DNA of 55,569 nt from Bacteroidales bacterium (GTDB lineage Bacteria; Bacteroidota; Bacteroidia; Bacteroidales; P3). The notes under the pieces were generated by a model. That model did no database searches, was not told where the DNA came from, and saw only the letters and a list, made by a program, of their open reading frames with translations. Position numbers and translations under genes: made by a program. The stretch is from contig JAGCLZ010000088.1 in assembly GCA_017646685.1 (NCBI GenBank), positions 1 to 55,569 on the forward strand, written 5' to 3'. Below, piece by piece: positions 1-10,900 of this stretch; position 1 is the stretch's first letter, and each line of letters starts with the position of its first letter.

Positions 1-1
1 C

Positions 2-301
2 GAATATCTGAAAGCCAAAGGCAAGGACTTGAAGATTGAGATAGAGGTAAGAAACATGGACGAGTTGGAAGAGGTGATGAAAGTAGGCGGAGTACACCGC
101 ATTATGCTCGACAACTTCTCGCCCGAAGAGCTGAAGAAAGCCGTAGTACGAATAGGGGGAAAATACGAAACCGAAGCGTCGGGAGGAATAACCGAAGCCA
201 CCTTACGCAACTATGCCGAAAGCGGTGTAGACTTTATATCGGTAGGTGCTCTTACTCACCACATCAAGAGTTTGGACATAAGCCTGGTAAGCTACAACTA
301 A
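2..301 (+). CDS. nadC: Nicotinate-nucleotide pyrophosphorylase (quinolinate phosphoribosyltransferase), C-terminal part
   Basis: The open frame runs in from the left edge of the window, so only about the last 99 codons are visible. It encodes the C-terminal barrel of the enzyme that converts quinolinate and PRPP into nicotinate mononucleotide in NAD synthesis. Visible family motifs are MLDNFSPEELKKAV, EASGGIT and VGALTH, the substrate and phosphate-binding loops near the end of NadC. The stop is followed 10 bp later by the yihY-like gene on the same strand, so the two are probably co-transcribed. There is no sign of damage. The identification is firm; the start lies outside the window. Confidence 0.93.
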   Translation, partial: EYLKAKGKDLKIEIEVRNMDELEEVMKVGGVHRIMLDNFSPEELKKAVVRIGGKYETEASGGITEATLRNYAESGVDFISVGALTHHIKSLDISLVSYN

Positions 302-311
302 CACACAGTAG

Positions 312-1292
312 ATGAAAATAAAGGCAATAGACGTCGAACAGCTATACCACACCTACCTGCGCAAAGGCCTATACTGGCGGCCCACACGTACGTTTATCCA
401 CTACATACGTAAGTTGGTGCTACCCGGTTTTCAAGGTGTACCGCTGTTTGATGTGCTTAGCTTCTTTGTCAAAGGACTGATGAAAGGCTCCATAACCACA
501 AGGGCCAAGGCACTGAGTTTCTCGTTTTTCATGGCTCTGTTTCCGATGTTGCTCTTCATGTTTACGCTTCTGCCCTACTTCCCGGTACACGGGATATTGG
601 AGGAATTATACACCAACCTGCAGGAGCTATTGCCCACAAACGTGTATGCCCCGGTGATAGAAACCATCAACGAGGTATTTAGCCACAAGCACAACACGCT
701 GCTATCGGTAGGTTTTTTGGCCACTCTGTTTGTTTCCGTCAACGGTATGGACTCGATAATACAGGCTTTCAACCAGTCCACAAATACTATCGAGACCCGC
801 AGTTTTGCAAAGCGGAAGCTGATATGCCTTTATCTGGTGGTGCTTATGTACTTCCTTATCACCTTTGTACTATCAATAATGCTGGGCTACAAAAAGCTGA
901 TGATGTACTTTATAGACACCGGCATCCTTACCAAAAACTTCTGGTACTACGCCCTCAACGTGGGCCGCTGGGTAATATCGGTGGGGCTTACTATGGCCAT
1001 AATTTCGGGCATCTACTATGTGGCACCCGTAAAGAAGCAGCGTTTGGGCTTCTTCTCCGCAGGTTCTACCCTTGCTACTGTGCTGTTTTTTTTGGCAACC
1101 GGAGGCTTCAACTTTTACATCAGCAACTTCTCCAAATACAACGCCCTCTATGGTTCCATCGGGACTCTAATCATACTGCTGCTATGGATATACCTATCGG
1201 CGTGTATATTACTTATAGGCTACGAGCTGAATATAAGCATAGCCAACAGCAAGATTCACCGCAATCTGCTAATGAAAGAAATCAAGTATTAA
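312..1292 (+). CDS. YihY/BrkB-family inner membrane protein
   Basis: A 326-residue polytopic membrane protein of the YihY/UPF0761 family, once misannotated as RNase BN. A cytoplasmic N-terminus of about 75 residues is followed by roughly six hydrophobic segments. These include residues about 75-100 (LSFSFFMALFPMLLFMFTLL), 135-155, 175-200, 215-235, 250-270 and 280-305. The motif TTRAKALSFSFFMALFP before the first segment is typical of the family. Its biochemical function is not established. The start ATG is 10 bp after the nadC stop, and a thioesterase gene follows 19 bp downstream, which suggests an operon. Confidence 0.88.
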   Translation: MKIKAIDVEQLYHTYLRKGLYWRPTRTFIHYIRKLVLPGFQGVPLFDVLSFFVKGLMKGSITTRAKALSFSFFMALFPMLLFMFTLLPYFPVHGILEELYTNLQELLPTNVYAPVIETINEVFSHKHNTLLSVGFLATLFVSVNGMDSIIQAFNQSTNTIETRSFAKRKLICLYLVVLMYFLITFVLSIMLGYKKLMMYFIDTGILTKNFWYYALNVGRWVISVGLTMAIISGIYYVAPVKKQRLGFFSAGSTLATVLFFLATGGFNFYISNFSKYNALYGSIGTLIILLLWIYLSACILLIGYELNISIANSKIHRNLLMKEIKY

Positions 1293-1311
1293 CAAAATAA
1301 AACACTGTTAT

Positions 1312-1695
1312 ATGGAAATAAATATTAATGTAGGAATAGAAAACACACTTACCAAAACTGTTTCGGACCGCGATTCGGCAGCCAATCATGGTTCGGGATT
1401 GCTACCAGTATTTGCCACTCCGGCCATGGTAGCATTCATGGAACAAACAGCCCATTGCAGCGTGGGCAACCTATTGCCCGAAGGCTATACCACTGTGGGT
1501 ATCGAAATCAATGTTAAACACATCAAGGCCACACCTATGGGTATGGCGGTTCGTTGCCACTCGGTGCTAAGCAAGGTTGAAGGCAAACGCCTATACTTCG
1601 ACATCCAAGCCTACGACGAAGTGGCACAGATAGGCGAGGCTACTCACGTTCGCTACATAGTGGAATCAGAAAAATTTATGAGTAAAATAAAATAA
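1312..1695 (+). CDS. Hotdog-fold thioesterase, FlK-like family
   Basis: A 127-residue single-domain protein resembling the fluoroacetyl-CoA thioesterase (FlK) group of hotdog thioesterases. The diagnostic stretch is ATPAMVAFMEQTAH, carrying the conserved Thr and Glu. It is followed by TTVGIEINVKH with the conserved His, and by a C-terminal ATHVRYIV strand. It probably hydrolyses a small acyl-CoA; the true substrate cannot be read from sequence, and fluoroacetate resistance should not be assumed. It sits between the YihY-like gene and the rRNA methyltransferase gene on the same strand, with gaps of 19 and 25 bp. Confidence 0.85.
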   Translation: MEININVGIENTLTKTVSDRDSAANHGSGLLPVFATPAMVAFMEQTAHCSVGNLLPEGYTTVGIEINVKHIKATPMGMAVRCHSVLSKVEGKRLYFDIQAYDEVAQIGEATHVRYIVESEKFMSKIK

Positions 1696-1720
1696 TCACA
1701 CACCTTTATACCATCCGGCA

Positions 1721-2923
1721 ATGATAATAGTTAAAGACAAAAACAAGGTAATAAACGAAGTATCGTCGGGCGAGAGCTTCAAGATGATAGCCAAAACGAT
1801 GTACGGCCTTGAAGAGGTATTGGCCGAAGAGCTGCGTGCATTGGGTGCAAAGGACGTAACGCCCATAAACCGTGCGGTGGCTTTTACCGGTACCATGCAA
1901 ACCCTCTACAAAGCCAACTACGCCTGCCGAACAGCCCTGGCCATACTCAAACCTTTTGCCGAGTTTGAGGCAAACAACGAACAGGAGCTGTACGACAATG
2001 TGTACAAGATTAAATGGGAACAAATTTTGGACGTCGATTGTAAGTTTTTCATCGAGTCGGCAGCCAATAGCAAGATATTCACCAATTCGTACTACGCCGC
2101 CCTTAAGATGAAGGATGCCATAGTGGACCGCTTTCGCAGAATGTTTGGCCGCCGCCCAACTATCGATACCGAAAACGCCGACTACAAGTTCAACATCCAC
2201 ATCAACGCCAACAAAGTTACGCTTCTGATGAACAGCTCGGGAGAATCGCTCCACAAGCGTGGCTACCGCCAAGGCGTGGGAATAGCCCCCATCAACGAGG
2301 TGCTGGCAGCAGGCCTCATACAGCTGAGTGGCTGGAAAGCCGACTCCCACTTCTTCGACCCCATGTGCGGTTCGGGTACAATACTTATAGAAGCGGCTAT
2401 GTATGCCAACAACATACCGGCTCAATACTACCGTAAAAAGTTCGGCTTTATGCGTTGGAAAGAATTTAACAACAGTGAATGGAAAGGTGTAAAAGAGCGT
2501 CTGGACCGCGGCATACGCGAGTTTGAGTATGAGATATGGGGCAGTGATATAGACCCAACAGTCATAGATCAGGCCGAAAAGAACCTGCGTTTCGCCAAGC
2601 TACACCACGACGTATGCTTGTTCCCAAACTCGTTTGAATTTCAAGATGCTCCCGAGGGTGAATGTATGATTATCACCAATCCGCCTTATGGCGAACGCAT
2701 CTCGGTCGAGGATATCACCAACCTCTACAGCATGATTGGAGACCGCTTTAAAAGTTTTGGCGATGGCAAAACAGCATGGCTTATCACATCCGACTTCCGC
2801 GCTATGAAGAGCATAGGATTGAAAACAAGCCGAAAAATACAGCTCTACAACGGCGCGTTGGAATGCCGTTTCCTCAAGTTTGAACTGTACGACGGTTCGA
2901 AGAAAGCCAAATACAACGCCTAA
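1721..2923 (+). CDS. THUMP-domain class I rRNA methyltransferase (RlmL N-half-like)
   Basis: 400 residues with an N-terminal ferredoxin-like/THUMP RNA-binding region (about residues 20-160) and a UPF0020 Rossmann methyltransferase domain. The SAM-binding motif is FDPMCGSGTILIEAA, and the catalytic N6/N2-methyltransferase motif is NPPYGER. This matches the 23S rRNA G2445 N2-methyltransferase half of E. coli RlmL, so modification of 23S rRNA is the likely role. Homologues often begin near the internal MIAKTMYGLEEVL, so the first 20 residues are uncertain. The protein lacks the second (RlmK) methyltransferase half of E. coli RlmL, which is usual in Bacteroidetes. A terminator hairpin follows the stop. 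Confidence 0.88.
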   Translation: MIIVKDKNKVINEVSSGESFKMIAKTMYGLEEVLAEELRALGAKDVTPINRAVAFTGTMQTLYKANYACRTALAILKPFAEFEANNEQELYDNVYKIKWEQILDVDCKFFIESAANSKIFTNSYYAALKMKDAIVDRFRRMFGRRPTIDTENADYKFNIHINANKVTLLMNSSGESLHKRGYRQGVGIAPINEVLAAGLIQLSGWKADSHFFDPMCGSGTILIEAAMYANNIPAQYYRKKFGFMRWKEFNNSEWKGVKERLDRGIREFEYEIWGSDIDPTVIDQAEKNLRFAKLHHDVCLFPNSFEFQDAPEGECMIITNPPYGERISVEDITNLYSMIGDRFKSFGDGKTAWLITSDFRAMKSIGLKTSRKIQLYNGALECRFLKFELYDGSKKAKYNA

Positions 2924-2943
2924 TTGATTTATAATTAATATCG

Positions 2944-2980
2944 AGATATGTACCCTCTACGGAGGTGCATATCTTTTTTT
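2944..2980 (+). terminator. Intrinsic terminator after the RlmL-like gene
   Basis: AGATATG at 2944-2950 pairs with CATATCT ending at 2974, with inner ACC/GGT pairing, and is followed by an uninterrupted T-run to 2980. It ends the nadC-to-rlmL transcription unit. It also shows that the upstream in-frame TTG at 2979 is not the start of the next gene. Confidence 0.75.
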
Positions 2981-2999
2981 GTACCAATACGCAACAACA

Positions 3000-4610
3000 A
3001 TGAAACGCGACAAAGCAACGAAACTTACCACCGCGGTGGCTGTGATTGTCATTGCCATATACGGCCTGCAGCTGCACTACCGCTATGTGGCCGAGTTCCC
3101 GGCCTTCGTCCACTCGTGGAGCCAAACAGACCGCTATGCCATAGCCATAGGTTTTCTAAACAACAACTTCGACCTCTTCCACCCCGAAACGCTTATCCTA
3201 AACAAGCAGTATCCACACTGGTGGAAGCATGCCGATAGCAGCGCCATCACTGCCGTGGACTTTCCAATACACGAATATGCAGTGGCAGCAGCCATGAAAC
3301 TTACGGGCAATACCTCGCCCATAGTATTCCGCCTATGCACCCTACTGGTAGCGCTGATAGGCATGGCGTTCCTTTACAAGCTGGTCCACGAGCTTACAGG
3401 CCATTGGCTGAAGGGATTGCTGGTAGCACTGGTGGCACTGGCCTCGCCGGTGTATGCCTACTATGCGGCCGGCTTCATTCCAGGCGTGCCGGCCCTCAGC
3501 TTTGCCATCATAGCCCTCTGGGCCTACCTGCGCTACCTGCGGGGCGATGACCGATACTTTGCATGGGCAATGGCTATGGCCGCCGTGGCAACACTTATAC
3601 GCACATCATTTGCAATACTGCCCGTGGCCATCGTATGTTTCGAAGTGCTGCGAACCATACTCCGCCGCACCTCCCTACTGCCCAAACTGCCGGCTATACT
3701 GCTTTCGGCCGCAGCCGTGGGCAGCTACATGGCGTGGAACGCACACCTGCGTAGCCTCTACGACACAGTGTTCCTGAGCGGGCTGGCACCGGCCAACGAT
3801 ATTACCGAACTGAAAAGCCTACTAAGCCAAGCCGCCGACAATTGGCGGTACAGCTACATCTCAAAGTTCCAACAAAGGCTGATGGCAGCCATAGCAGCTC
3901 TAGCCATAATATCGATGATATTAAAGCGTTTACGCAACAAAAGAAAACTATCGGCCGAGGGGAAAAAGCCGGCCGACACGTCGCTATGGATATTTGTGGG
4001 CGGCTACATGCTGGGTTGCTGCATGTTTGCCATAGCAATGGCACAGCAAGCTCCGGACCACGACTACTACTTTATAGATACCTTTATGCTGCCCCTTCTA
4101 CTTGCCTTTGCCCTCGTGCTTAGAGTGTGGCCTAGGAGTGTAAGACGCGAGAACACCTTTTCTGGATTGATTTTGGTGGTGCTGATAGGCGGCAAAATGC
4201 TGGTAGACGTGAGCAAGGACCTTAAACACCGCCGCGACTACGACGACCGTTCGTACCAAACCGCCCAAGCCTTCGAAGGCTCCGAGGCATGGCTGGACAG
4301 TTTGGGTGTAGGCCGCGAAGCCAAAATTATGGCCATGTATGCCTATCCGCAAAACACCCCATTTATACTTATGAACCGCACAGGCTACACCTTGATGTGG
4401 TACGACGACGATATAGTGAGCGCCGCAATTGAATTTCCGTACGACTATATTGTGATAGAAAACAGGCGTTTCCGCAACGATTTTCCCTACCACAAGCAGT
4501 ATCTGAGCCATCTGCAGCCACTGGCCACCAACGGCAAAATAACCCTTTGCCACTACTCCGACAGTGTGGTCATACACCGGGTGGAAGATTTTGAGATAGC
4601 CACAAAATAA
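3000..4610 (+). CDS. Membrane glycosyltransferase of the PMT/ArnT (GT39/GT83-like) type
   Basis: A protein of about 536 residues with many transmembrane helices. After the first helix there is a periplasmic stretch FVHSWSQTDRYAIAIGF, carrying the Asp-Arg-Tyr pattern usual in loop 1 of polyprenyl-phosphate-dependent glycosyltransferases. Helices continue to about residue 410, and a soluble C-terminal domain of about 130 residues follows. It probably transfers a sugar from a lipid-phosphate donor to a cell-envelope acceptor; the acceptor is unknown. I chose the ATG at 3000 because the longer frame would begin in the T-run of a terminator. The gene is visibly GC-richer than those after 13 kb and runs convergently into sprA. 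Confidence 0.78.
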   Translation: MKRDKATKLTTAVAVIVIAIYGLQLHYRYVAEFPAFVHSWSQTDRYAIAIGFLNNNFDLFHPETLILNKQYPHWWKHADSSAITAVDFPIHEYAVAAAMKLTGNTSPIVFRLCTLLVALIGMAFLYKLVHELTGHWLKGLLVALVALASPVYAYYAAGFIPGVPALSFAIIALWAYLRYLRGDDRYFAWAMAMAAVATLIRTSFAILPVAIVCFEVLRTILRRTSLLPKLPAILLSAAAVGSYMAWNAHLRSLYDTVFLSGLAPANDITELKSLLSQAADNWRYSYISKFQQRLMAAIAALAIISMILKRLRNKRKLSAEGKKPADTSLWIFVGGYMLGCCMFAIAMAQQAPDHDYYFIDTFMLPLLLAFALVLRVWPRSVRRENTFSGLILVVLIGGKMLVDVSKDLKHRRDYDDRSYQTAQAFEGSEAWLDSLGVGREAKIMAMYAYPQNTPFILMNRTGYTLMWYDDDIVSAAIEFPYDYIVIENRRFRNDFPYHKQYLSHLQPLATNGKITLCHYSDSVVIHRVEDFEIATK

Positions 4611-4704
4611 CACCCTTTCGGGAAAAAACGCCCACAGGCGTAGGTCTCCATTTGGCATAGGACCGGGCAATAGCGGCCCGCACCTACCTCTTGGGGAAAC
4701 GAAA

Positions 4705-4843
4705 GCCGATGAGGGGAAAATTACGACCCGAGTGGAAACAGATTTCCACTCGGGTCGTACTGCTATCGGCACCCGAGTGGGAAGCCGGCCGCAGTCGGGT
4801 GGAAATTCATCATCACCCGACTGAAAATTTTCCGCCTTTCGGC
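4705..4843. repeat. 22/23-bp-phased mirror repeat array, ACCCGAGT type
   Basis: Handles ACCCGAGT (4726), ACTCGGGT (4748), ACCCGAGT (4771), AGTCGGGT (4793) and ACCCGACT (4815) alternate in orientation at steps of 22, 23, 22 and 22 bp. The first two form a 16-bp perfect stem (4723-4738 with 4743-4758). The outermost arms also pair: the stretch from GCCGAT at 4705 through GGGGAAAATT (to 4722) with the one containing AAAATTTTCC and ending CTTTCGGC (4824-4843). It lies between the convergent glycosyltransferase and sprA genes. No protein is credible here. Confidence 0.8.
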
Positions 4844-4924
4844 AAAGACCATGCCGGCAGCCCAAAGAAGTGCATAGCCATAGGTGCCTACAGCAAGGTT
4901 TACAGCCTATTGAGGGCAAAAGAA

Positions 4925-4961
4925 AACGGACGTCGGGAAATAATCATTCCCTACGTCCGTT
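4925..4961 (-). terminator. Intrinsic terminator of sprA
   Basis: AACGGACG at 4925-4932 pairs with CGTCCGTT ending at 4961. Inner GGGAA/TTCCC pairing makes a long stem. Reading on the minus strand it is followed by TTTTCTTTTG. It lies 27 bp beyond the sprA stop. Confidence 0.75.
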
Positions 4962-4987
4962 GGTTATGATGGTGCACCGCCGTTCGT

Positions 4988-7900
4988 TTAGAACGAGAAG
5001 CGGGCCGTAATTCCGCCACGAGTGGTGGAATTGGGATAGCTGTTTGAGATAAACGGCGTGTTGATAGTAGATTCGAAAAACGCACGCAGTGTAAGATTTG
5101 TGGTAAGCGAGTATTCGGCCGAAAGCCCGATAGTCCACACCTCGCTACCCGACGATACCTGGCTTACGTTTTGATCCACCTGGCGCAACATAGTGCGGTT
5201 GATGTTGCGAGTCAAGTCGGCTCTAACCACCACATCACTCTTAAGGTTTATGGTTCTGTCGGCAGTCTTGATAGAAAAAGCTACATCCTTAAATCTATAT
5301 CCCAAGCCGAACACGAAAGCGTCGCGCGTGGTCTCGGTAAGCTGATTGTTGGCAAAACTCATCGAGAGGGTGCGGTTTTTACGTATCTCAAAGTTGGCCT
5401 GAATATTATTTATCGTTGCCACATCTATTTTCAGCAGAGGGCTGAACTGCTCCGTAAGCTGCACCTGCTCTATCGACTCTTTTGGGATAAAGTTACCGCT
5501 TATATCGTTGAGGATATACTCTATACCGTAGTCGTAGGCCTCAGCATTTGCAATACGCACATCGGTGTAGTAGTTGCCAATGCTGTAGGTGGAGGCATAG
5601 CGGTGGCTCATGGCAATGTTTGTAAACCACTTTTGCAGCCATTTGATCTTGTTCAGGCCGTTGTAGGTTATAGACCAATTTGGCAACGGGAATCGGAAGA
5701 AAGGCGAAAGGCCTATATCCATCGGGTCTGTTCCGGTGTATGTAGCCAAGAACGCCGATAGCAACACCTGCTGCGAACTAGAGTTGTAGCCAAATGGGAA
5801 ATAGGCGTTGGCCATAGTGTCGTAGACCATCTCGTCGGTACGCGGATCGGGATTAGCGTTGGCAAAACGCTGTGCCATTATGTTACGGTTTTCCACAAAC
5901 TTGGCAAAAAGTTCCTCGCTGTCCGTAAAAGCCGTGGAAAACATCCAAACCGTCGAAGTGTACGATCCGTTGGTCATCGGAGTTATAGGGCCATCCACAT
6001 ATCCCAACGAAGGGTCGTATTTATAGTAGAAACTCGAGTTGGAGCTTCGGTTTTGAGCAAATGTAAGGTCAATTTTCATGTCGCGTATTGGCTCCAACGA
6101 TGCCTGAATGGCCAATACGGTATTGGTCTTCTGCTCGTGCGGTGTGTTCATAAGCGAATCCTTAGACAAGTAGTCGTTTTGCAAAAGGAAGCCTATAACA
6201 TCGTCTTGCGAACCTAGTACAAATGGCAGTCCCGGCGCCCACTTGCTTGTATTGTCCATACCAAAAATGGTAGCCTCTGGCATAAATCCCGGTATAAGCG
6301 TACCGGCTGTTTGTGTGTATTGGAGTGATACGTTTTTCAATCCGGTTATAAATCGGATACCGAAGTATCCAATTTCGCGTAGCACCTTCTTGTATGCAGC
6401 CTCGGCCGAGTCTGCTTCTTCGTTCTTCTTGGATATATTTTTGTTCTTACCTGCCTTAATTCCACCCGGCACATTGCGAACACTCTTGTTTGCCCCCTCC
6501 GGACGTGGCTGTTCGTAGGCCTTCTTTATCCATTTGAAGCGTTTGTAGAATGTTTCCATCATAACGTCGGCACGAGCGTTGAAGGTGTTTGAGTTTTCGA
6601 CGATACTACCCATACGAGCCAAAGCGGCTGTTGTACCCATGTATGTATATTGGGTTCGGTAGCTTATCGGCATACGCAAAAAGTCCAAGTACGGCAGTTT
6701 ATTGATAGGTACATCCCAGTTGGCGTTGATGCTCTGGTTGAAGTTTTGCATTGTTCCCATTCCTCCAATGCTCTCCCAAATAGAGTCACGAGCCGTCCGC
6801 GTGTCTATCTTTCCTATTGGCTCGTCGATACGAGCGTTGGCGGTAGCGTCGTAGGTAAAGCGTATGCTCTTGCTCAAATCGTACTGCACGTTGTATATGC
6901 GGTCCCAAGTGAACTGCTTGTAGTAGGTTGGGCGTATGATTATGTCGCCCATACTCTTGTTTCGTATTTTGGTTTCTTCGTAGTTACGGAACATCTCTGT
7001 ACGGAACATCAAGTTTTTCGGCTGGTAGTATAGGTTGAAATCTTTCAGTATCTTCCAGTTTTTGCCTTGAAACAGTTTCACCTTATCAAAGGGTTTCCAT
7101 GGTTTTGGACTTTGAGAGAAATTGTATCCAAATCCGCCTCGATGTTGAGTTTTATTGTAGTATTCCACATCTATATCTTGCGAGCTCTCGGCCGAATAGG
7201 CGTATGAGAAATTGAAGTTTTCAATATCGTAGAAGTGTCGTTCGTCCTTACCATCGCCCCCTGCCGACGGCTTGGCCACCCTTTCCTTACGAACGTTCAT
7301 AAAGTTGAGGTTGGTTCTTGAGAGACGTTCTTGCGTCATAGCCTTTATAGAGTCGCGTTGCTGTTTGGTTTCGTAGGTGTTCAGGTCGTCGCGTAGTAGC
7401 ACATCCGGGTCCAGCGGATTGTACTCCGGACTTCCAATCTGGTTCGAGTAGTCGAAGTGCATTGGCACCCTCAATCCCCAATTGTCGGGCAGGAACTTGC
7501 CCAGCTCGAGGTTGAGTGCCATTTCTATATCGGTGCGGTTCACGTTGTCCAAATCGCCAAAGCTCTGACTCAGCGACCCGAATCCTGCCGAGGTGTAAGC
7601 CCCGTAGATAGAGAAGTCGCCCAAGTCGGCTAGATTGGTACGAGCCAAAGCCGTTGCAGCCCATCCACCCTTGCTGGAATAGTCCGACAGGCGTAGCTCG
7701 TTTATCCACACTATCACAGATTTTGGCAGCATGTTGTTGCCATCCATCAGCGACTCCTTCCTCGGATTACGCACGCCCACCATTATCACCCTTACACTGC
7801 CTATGTTTGGCGTACCCAACACGGTGTATTTACGGTTGCCCACATATTCGGAGTAGAGCATAGTATTGGTATACTGTGTATTTCCAGAGCGTATGGCACG

Positions 7901-10900
7901 GTTTCGGTTCTCCTTAACTTCCACCAAGCGTTCGAGGTCGATAATCACATTGTTGTCCTCCGGCCAAATAGCGTATGCATCCGAGGCTCCCGTTCCCCAT
8001 GGGGTAAGTTTAAGTGGCACCTCATATTCGTAGTAGTTGCTCGTAAAGTCGGTACCTATACGCACGAAGAGTGACAAGTCGTCGTCGTTCAAATTGTCAG
8101 TTTCGTACAGCTTTTCGGCGTGTACAAACATCTTCAAATTCTTGAAATACCTAAAGTCGAAATCGGTATTCTTGTAGATAGCTCTTGCATCGCCCGCAGG
8201 CAAGTCTTGCACTTGCAGCTGTATGGATTGCTCGTTAAGCTGATACGACGATGTGCTGCTGTACCAACTTTCACGTTCTATACCCGGAGGCAATACATAA
8301 GGCACAGGCTCGCGCGAGCCATTCTCCTCTATATTTACTGTAGAAAGGATTAGGTTGGTGTTTTCAACCACGCCGGTTGGATAGTCGCCGGGTTGCAACA
8401 AATCTTCGTCGTACTTCCGCCAAGTCCCGTAGACCAACTCAAGAGTGGCAAAACGCAGAATTATGGGCGAGTCAAATTCCTTCATAAACATACGCATAAA
8501 CCTAATTGACTGGAATCCCTCTATCGACCCTACTTTACGTTCGGGATTGCGAATAGGAATTTTGAATTGGTACCACTTGCACGATGTTATTTCGCCGTTT
8601 GGTAGCTTCACATTGTTCGCCACCTGTATGTCGGTGATATAGTTCTCGCCTATCACCATCTTCTCTGGCGATAGGTCTATACTGTATTCATAATAGTTCT
8701 CTGCCTCGCTTAGTGTGTTATCGCGATTGATGTCTTCAACGTTTGGATTGCTGGTTGCGGCAGTGGTGTAGCCCTCTGTATTATCGGCCGAAACCGGCGA
8801 GTTTCCTTCCGGGTTGTTGAAGAATTTATAGCGGTCGTTGATCTTCACATCTTCATTGTCCCACTTAGTACTGCGGAAGTAAGTGTAGTCGTCGTTGGCA
8901 GGGTCGACCAGTGCTGCTTGGTATACCGGCGAATCGGTACCATAAGTGGCGGCCAAATCGGCAAGATAAGTCTCGAAAAAGGAAACTTCGTCGTCGCTTG
9001 TAAGACCATCATATCCTATATCCTGATATTTTCGTGCAGCCTCGTCATTATCAAAAGCGTTGACCAATGCTTGAAGCGTAGGCACTCGTCCCCATATAGT
9101 TGTGTCGATATTATTTACCTCACCATTCGTTGGGAAACCATTTTCGTAGCTCTTACGGCCGTCGCGCAATATATCTTCCGATATATCTCCGAGGTTGAAG
9201 TAAAGTTTACCACCGGTGTGGTTTGGCTCTTCGATAAAGGGGTCCATCAGCCAAAACTCTATGGTCTCGATATTCTGAGTTTCGAAGTCGGTATAATCCA
9301 ATTTCCGCATAATACCACCCCAACGTGAGGCCGGATTGTTCAGCAACCCGTCGCTACCTATACCGGCACTGTAGGCCGAAGGTGCCACATCATAGTTATA
9401 TGGTCCACGTTCGGACGGGTAATAGGCTAGGTTAAGCTCATATATATTAGTAGTCTGTCCGGCAGCCAATTCCTTGTTGGGGAATACTTCTTGTTCTGTA
9501 ATTCGTCGAGCATAAGGTCTTGAGCGGTCGTCGGCAGTAATATTGCTTGGGGAGTTGCTACCATAGAATATGTCGTCGATACGATACCAAGCCAACTTGG
9601 CTCTGTTGAACCCGTATGCCAATCCCGACCCTGCCTCAGTTTCGGGAAACAGCGGCATAGACGAAGCACAGTCTTGCGGAGTACTAGCCAAGAACCAATA
9701 GGACATACCCATAAGGTCTATGCTCGACTTAGCGCCCTCAAAATCGTCGATATACGACACACCTTTCTCGTCGCCGGTATTGGCAATACCCGGAATAAAG
9801 TGAGCAAACTCTGCATTAAGCGTAAGTACCGAAGCCTCCTTGGTTTGTATACCCGGCAACCAATCCACCATTTTGGTTATGAAGGGAACTTCATGTTCGT
9901 AGTTCAAATCCACCCCCCACATAGTGTTGGATATAGGTTCATCGCCGAAATTGTTCTTTGCCGTAAGAGGCTTTTGGCTTAGATTCATCAATGTAGCACC
10001 AACGTTAAACTTCGGGTCTATCTCATAGTTGAGGTGCATTCCAAGCATGGTTTTGGTCATCATGCTAAAGGAATTACTCTCGCTGGAAATACTTATTGGT
10101 GTACCCGAGTTAAGGATACTCTCGTTGATGATACGCACCTTACCCATCATATAGTCCACTGTATAGTCGACATCCTCTATCAGCGGAATACCTCCGGCTG
10201 TAACCCTCACCGACCCTTTCGGTATATTGAAGCCTAACGATATTTCACCACTCATGGCTGTAGTGTACGAGCCCTCAAGGTAATATTTGTTTTGGTCCGG
10301 GTACTGCTGAGCCATAGTCTTGGTAAGGGTATAAAGCGAGTCGAAGCAATATTTTTTTGCAGCAGCCTCGTCGCCAAGTAGCTCACGCAAGTCCTTACCA
10401 AAAGGTTCTACATATGGGAAATATATTCGTCCGGTCGAAGACTGTATGATACCACCTGCCGAAGCAGCGTTATCCAACCAGTCGAACACTCCATCGGAAT
10501 AGGGATTTTGCTGTCCGTCTACCCGGTCTAGTCCAAACAGCTCTATCAAAGGAATACCTTTCTTGGGGCCGTCGGCAAAATAACCCGAAGGAACACCACC
10601 TTCATCGCCCTCGTATAATATATTCAAACGGAACTTGTCGCGACTTATCTGTGTGCTCTTGAGAAAGTATACGTTCTTCATCATCAGTTTCCATAGTGGG
10701 CCACGAGTGTTTACTGTAGTGCTCTTAAGCAATTTTACCACCAATGTATTTGGCGATACAACTCCATCGGTAGTAAACTCACCCACCTGATAGGTTGTAG
10801 AATCGCCTATCACTTGGTATTGGAAAGCCACGGCCAATACTTGGTCGGCACTCAAAGGTTGGTTCAACGAAATGAAACCCAAACGAGGGTTGAAGGTGTA

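Noticed and set aside
4098..4919. 273-residue minus-strand frame
   Set aside because: Antisense to the glycosyltransferase gene and running through the repeat array; no recognisable domain.
4691..4969. 92-residue plus-strand frame
   Set aside because: It spans a repeat array and the sprA terminator.
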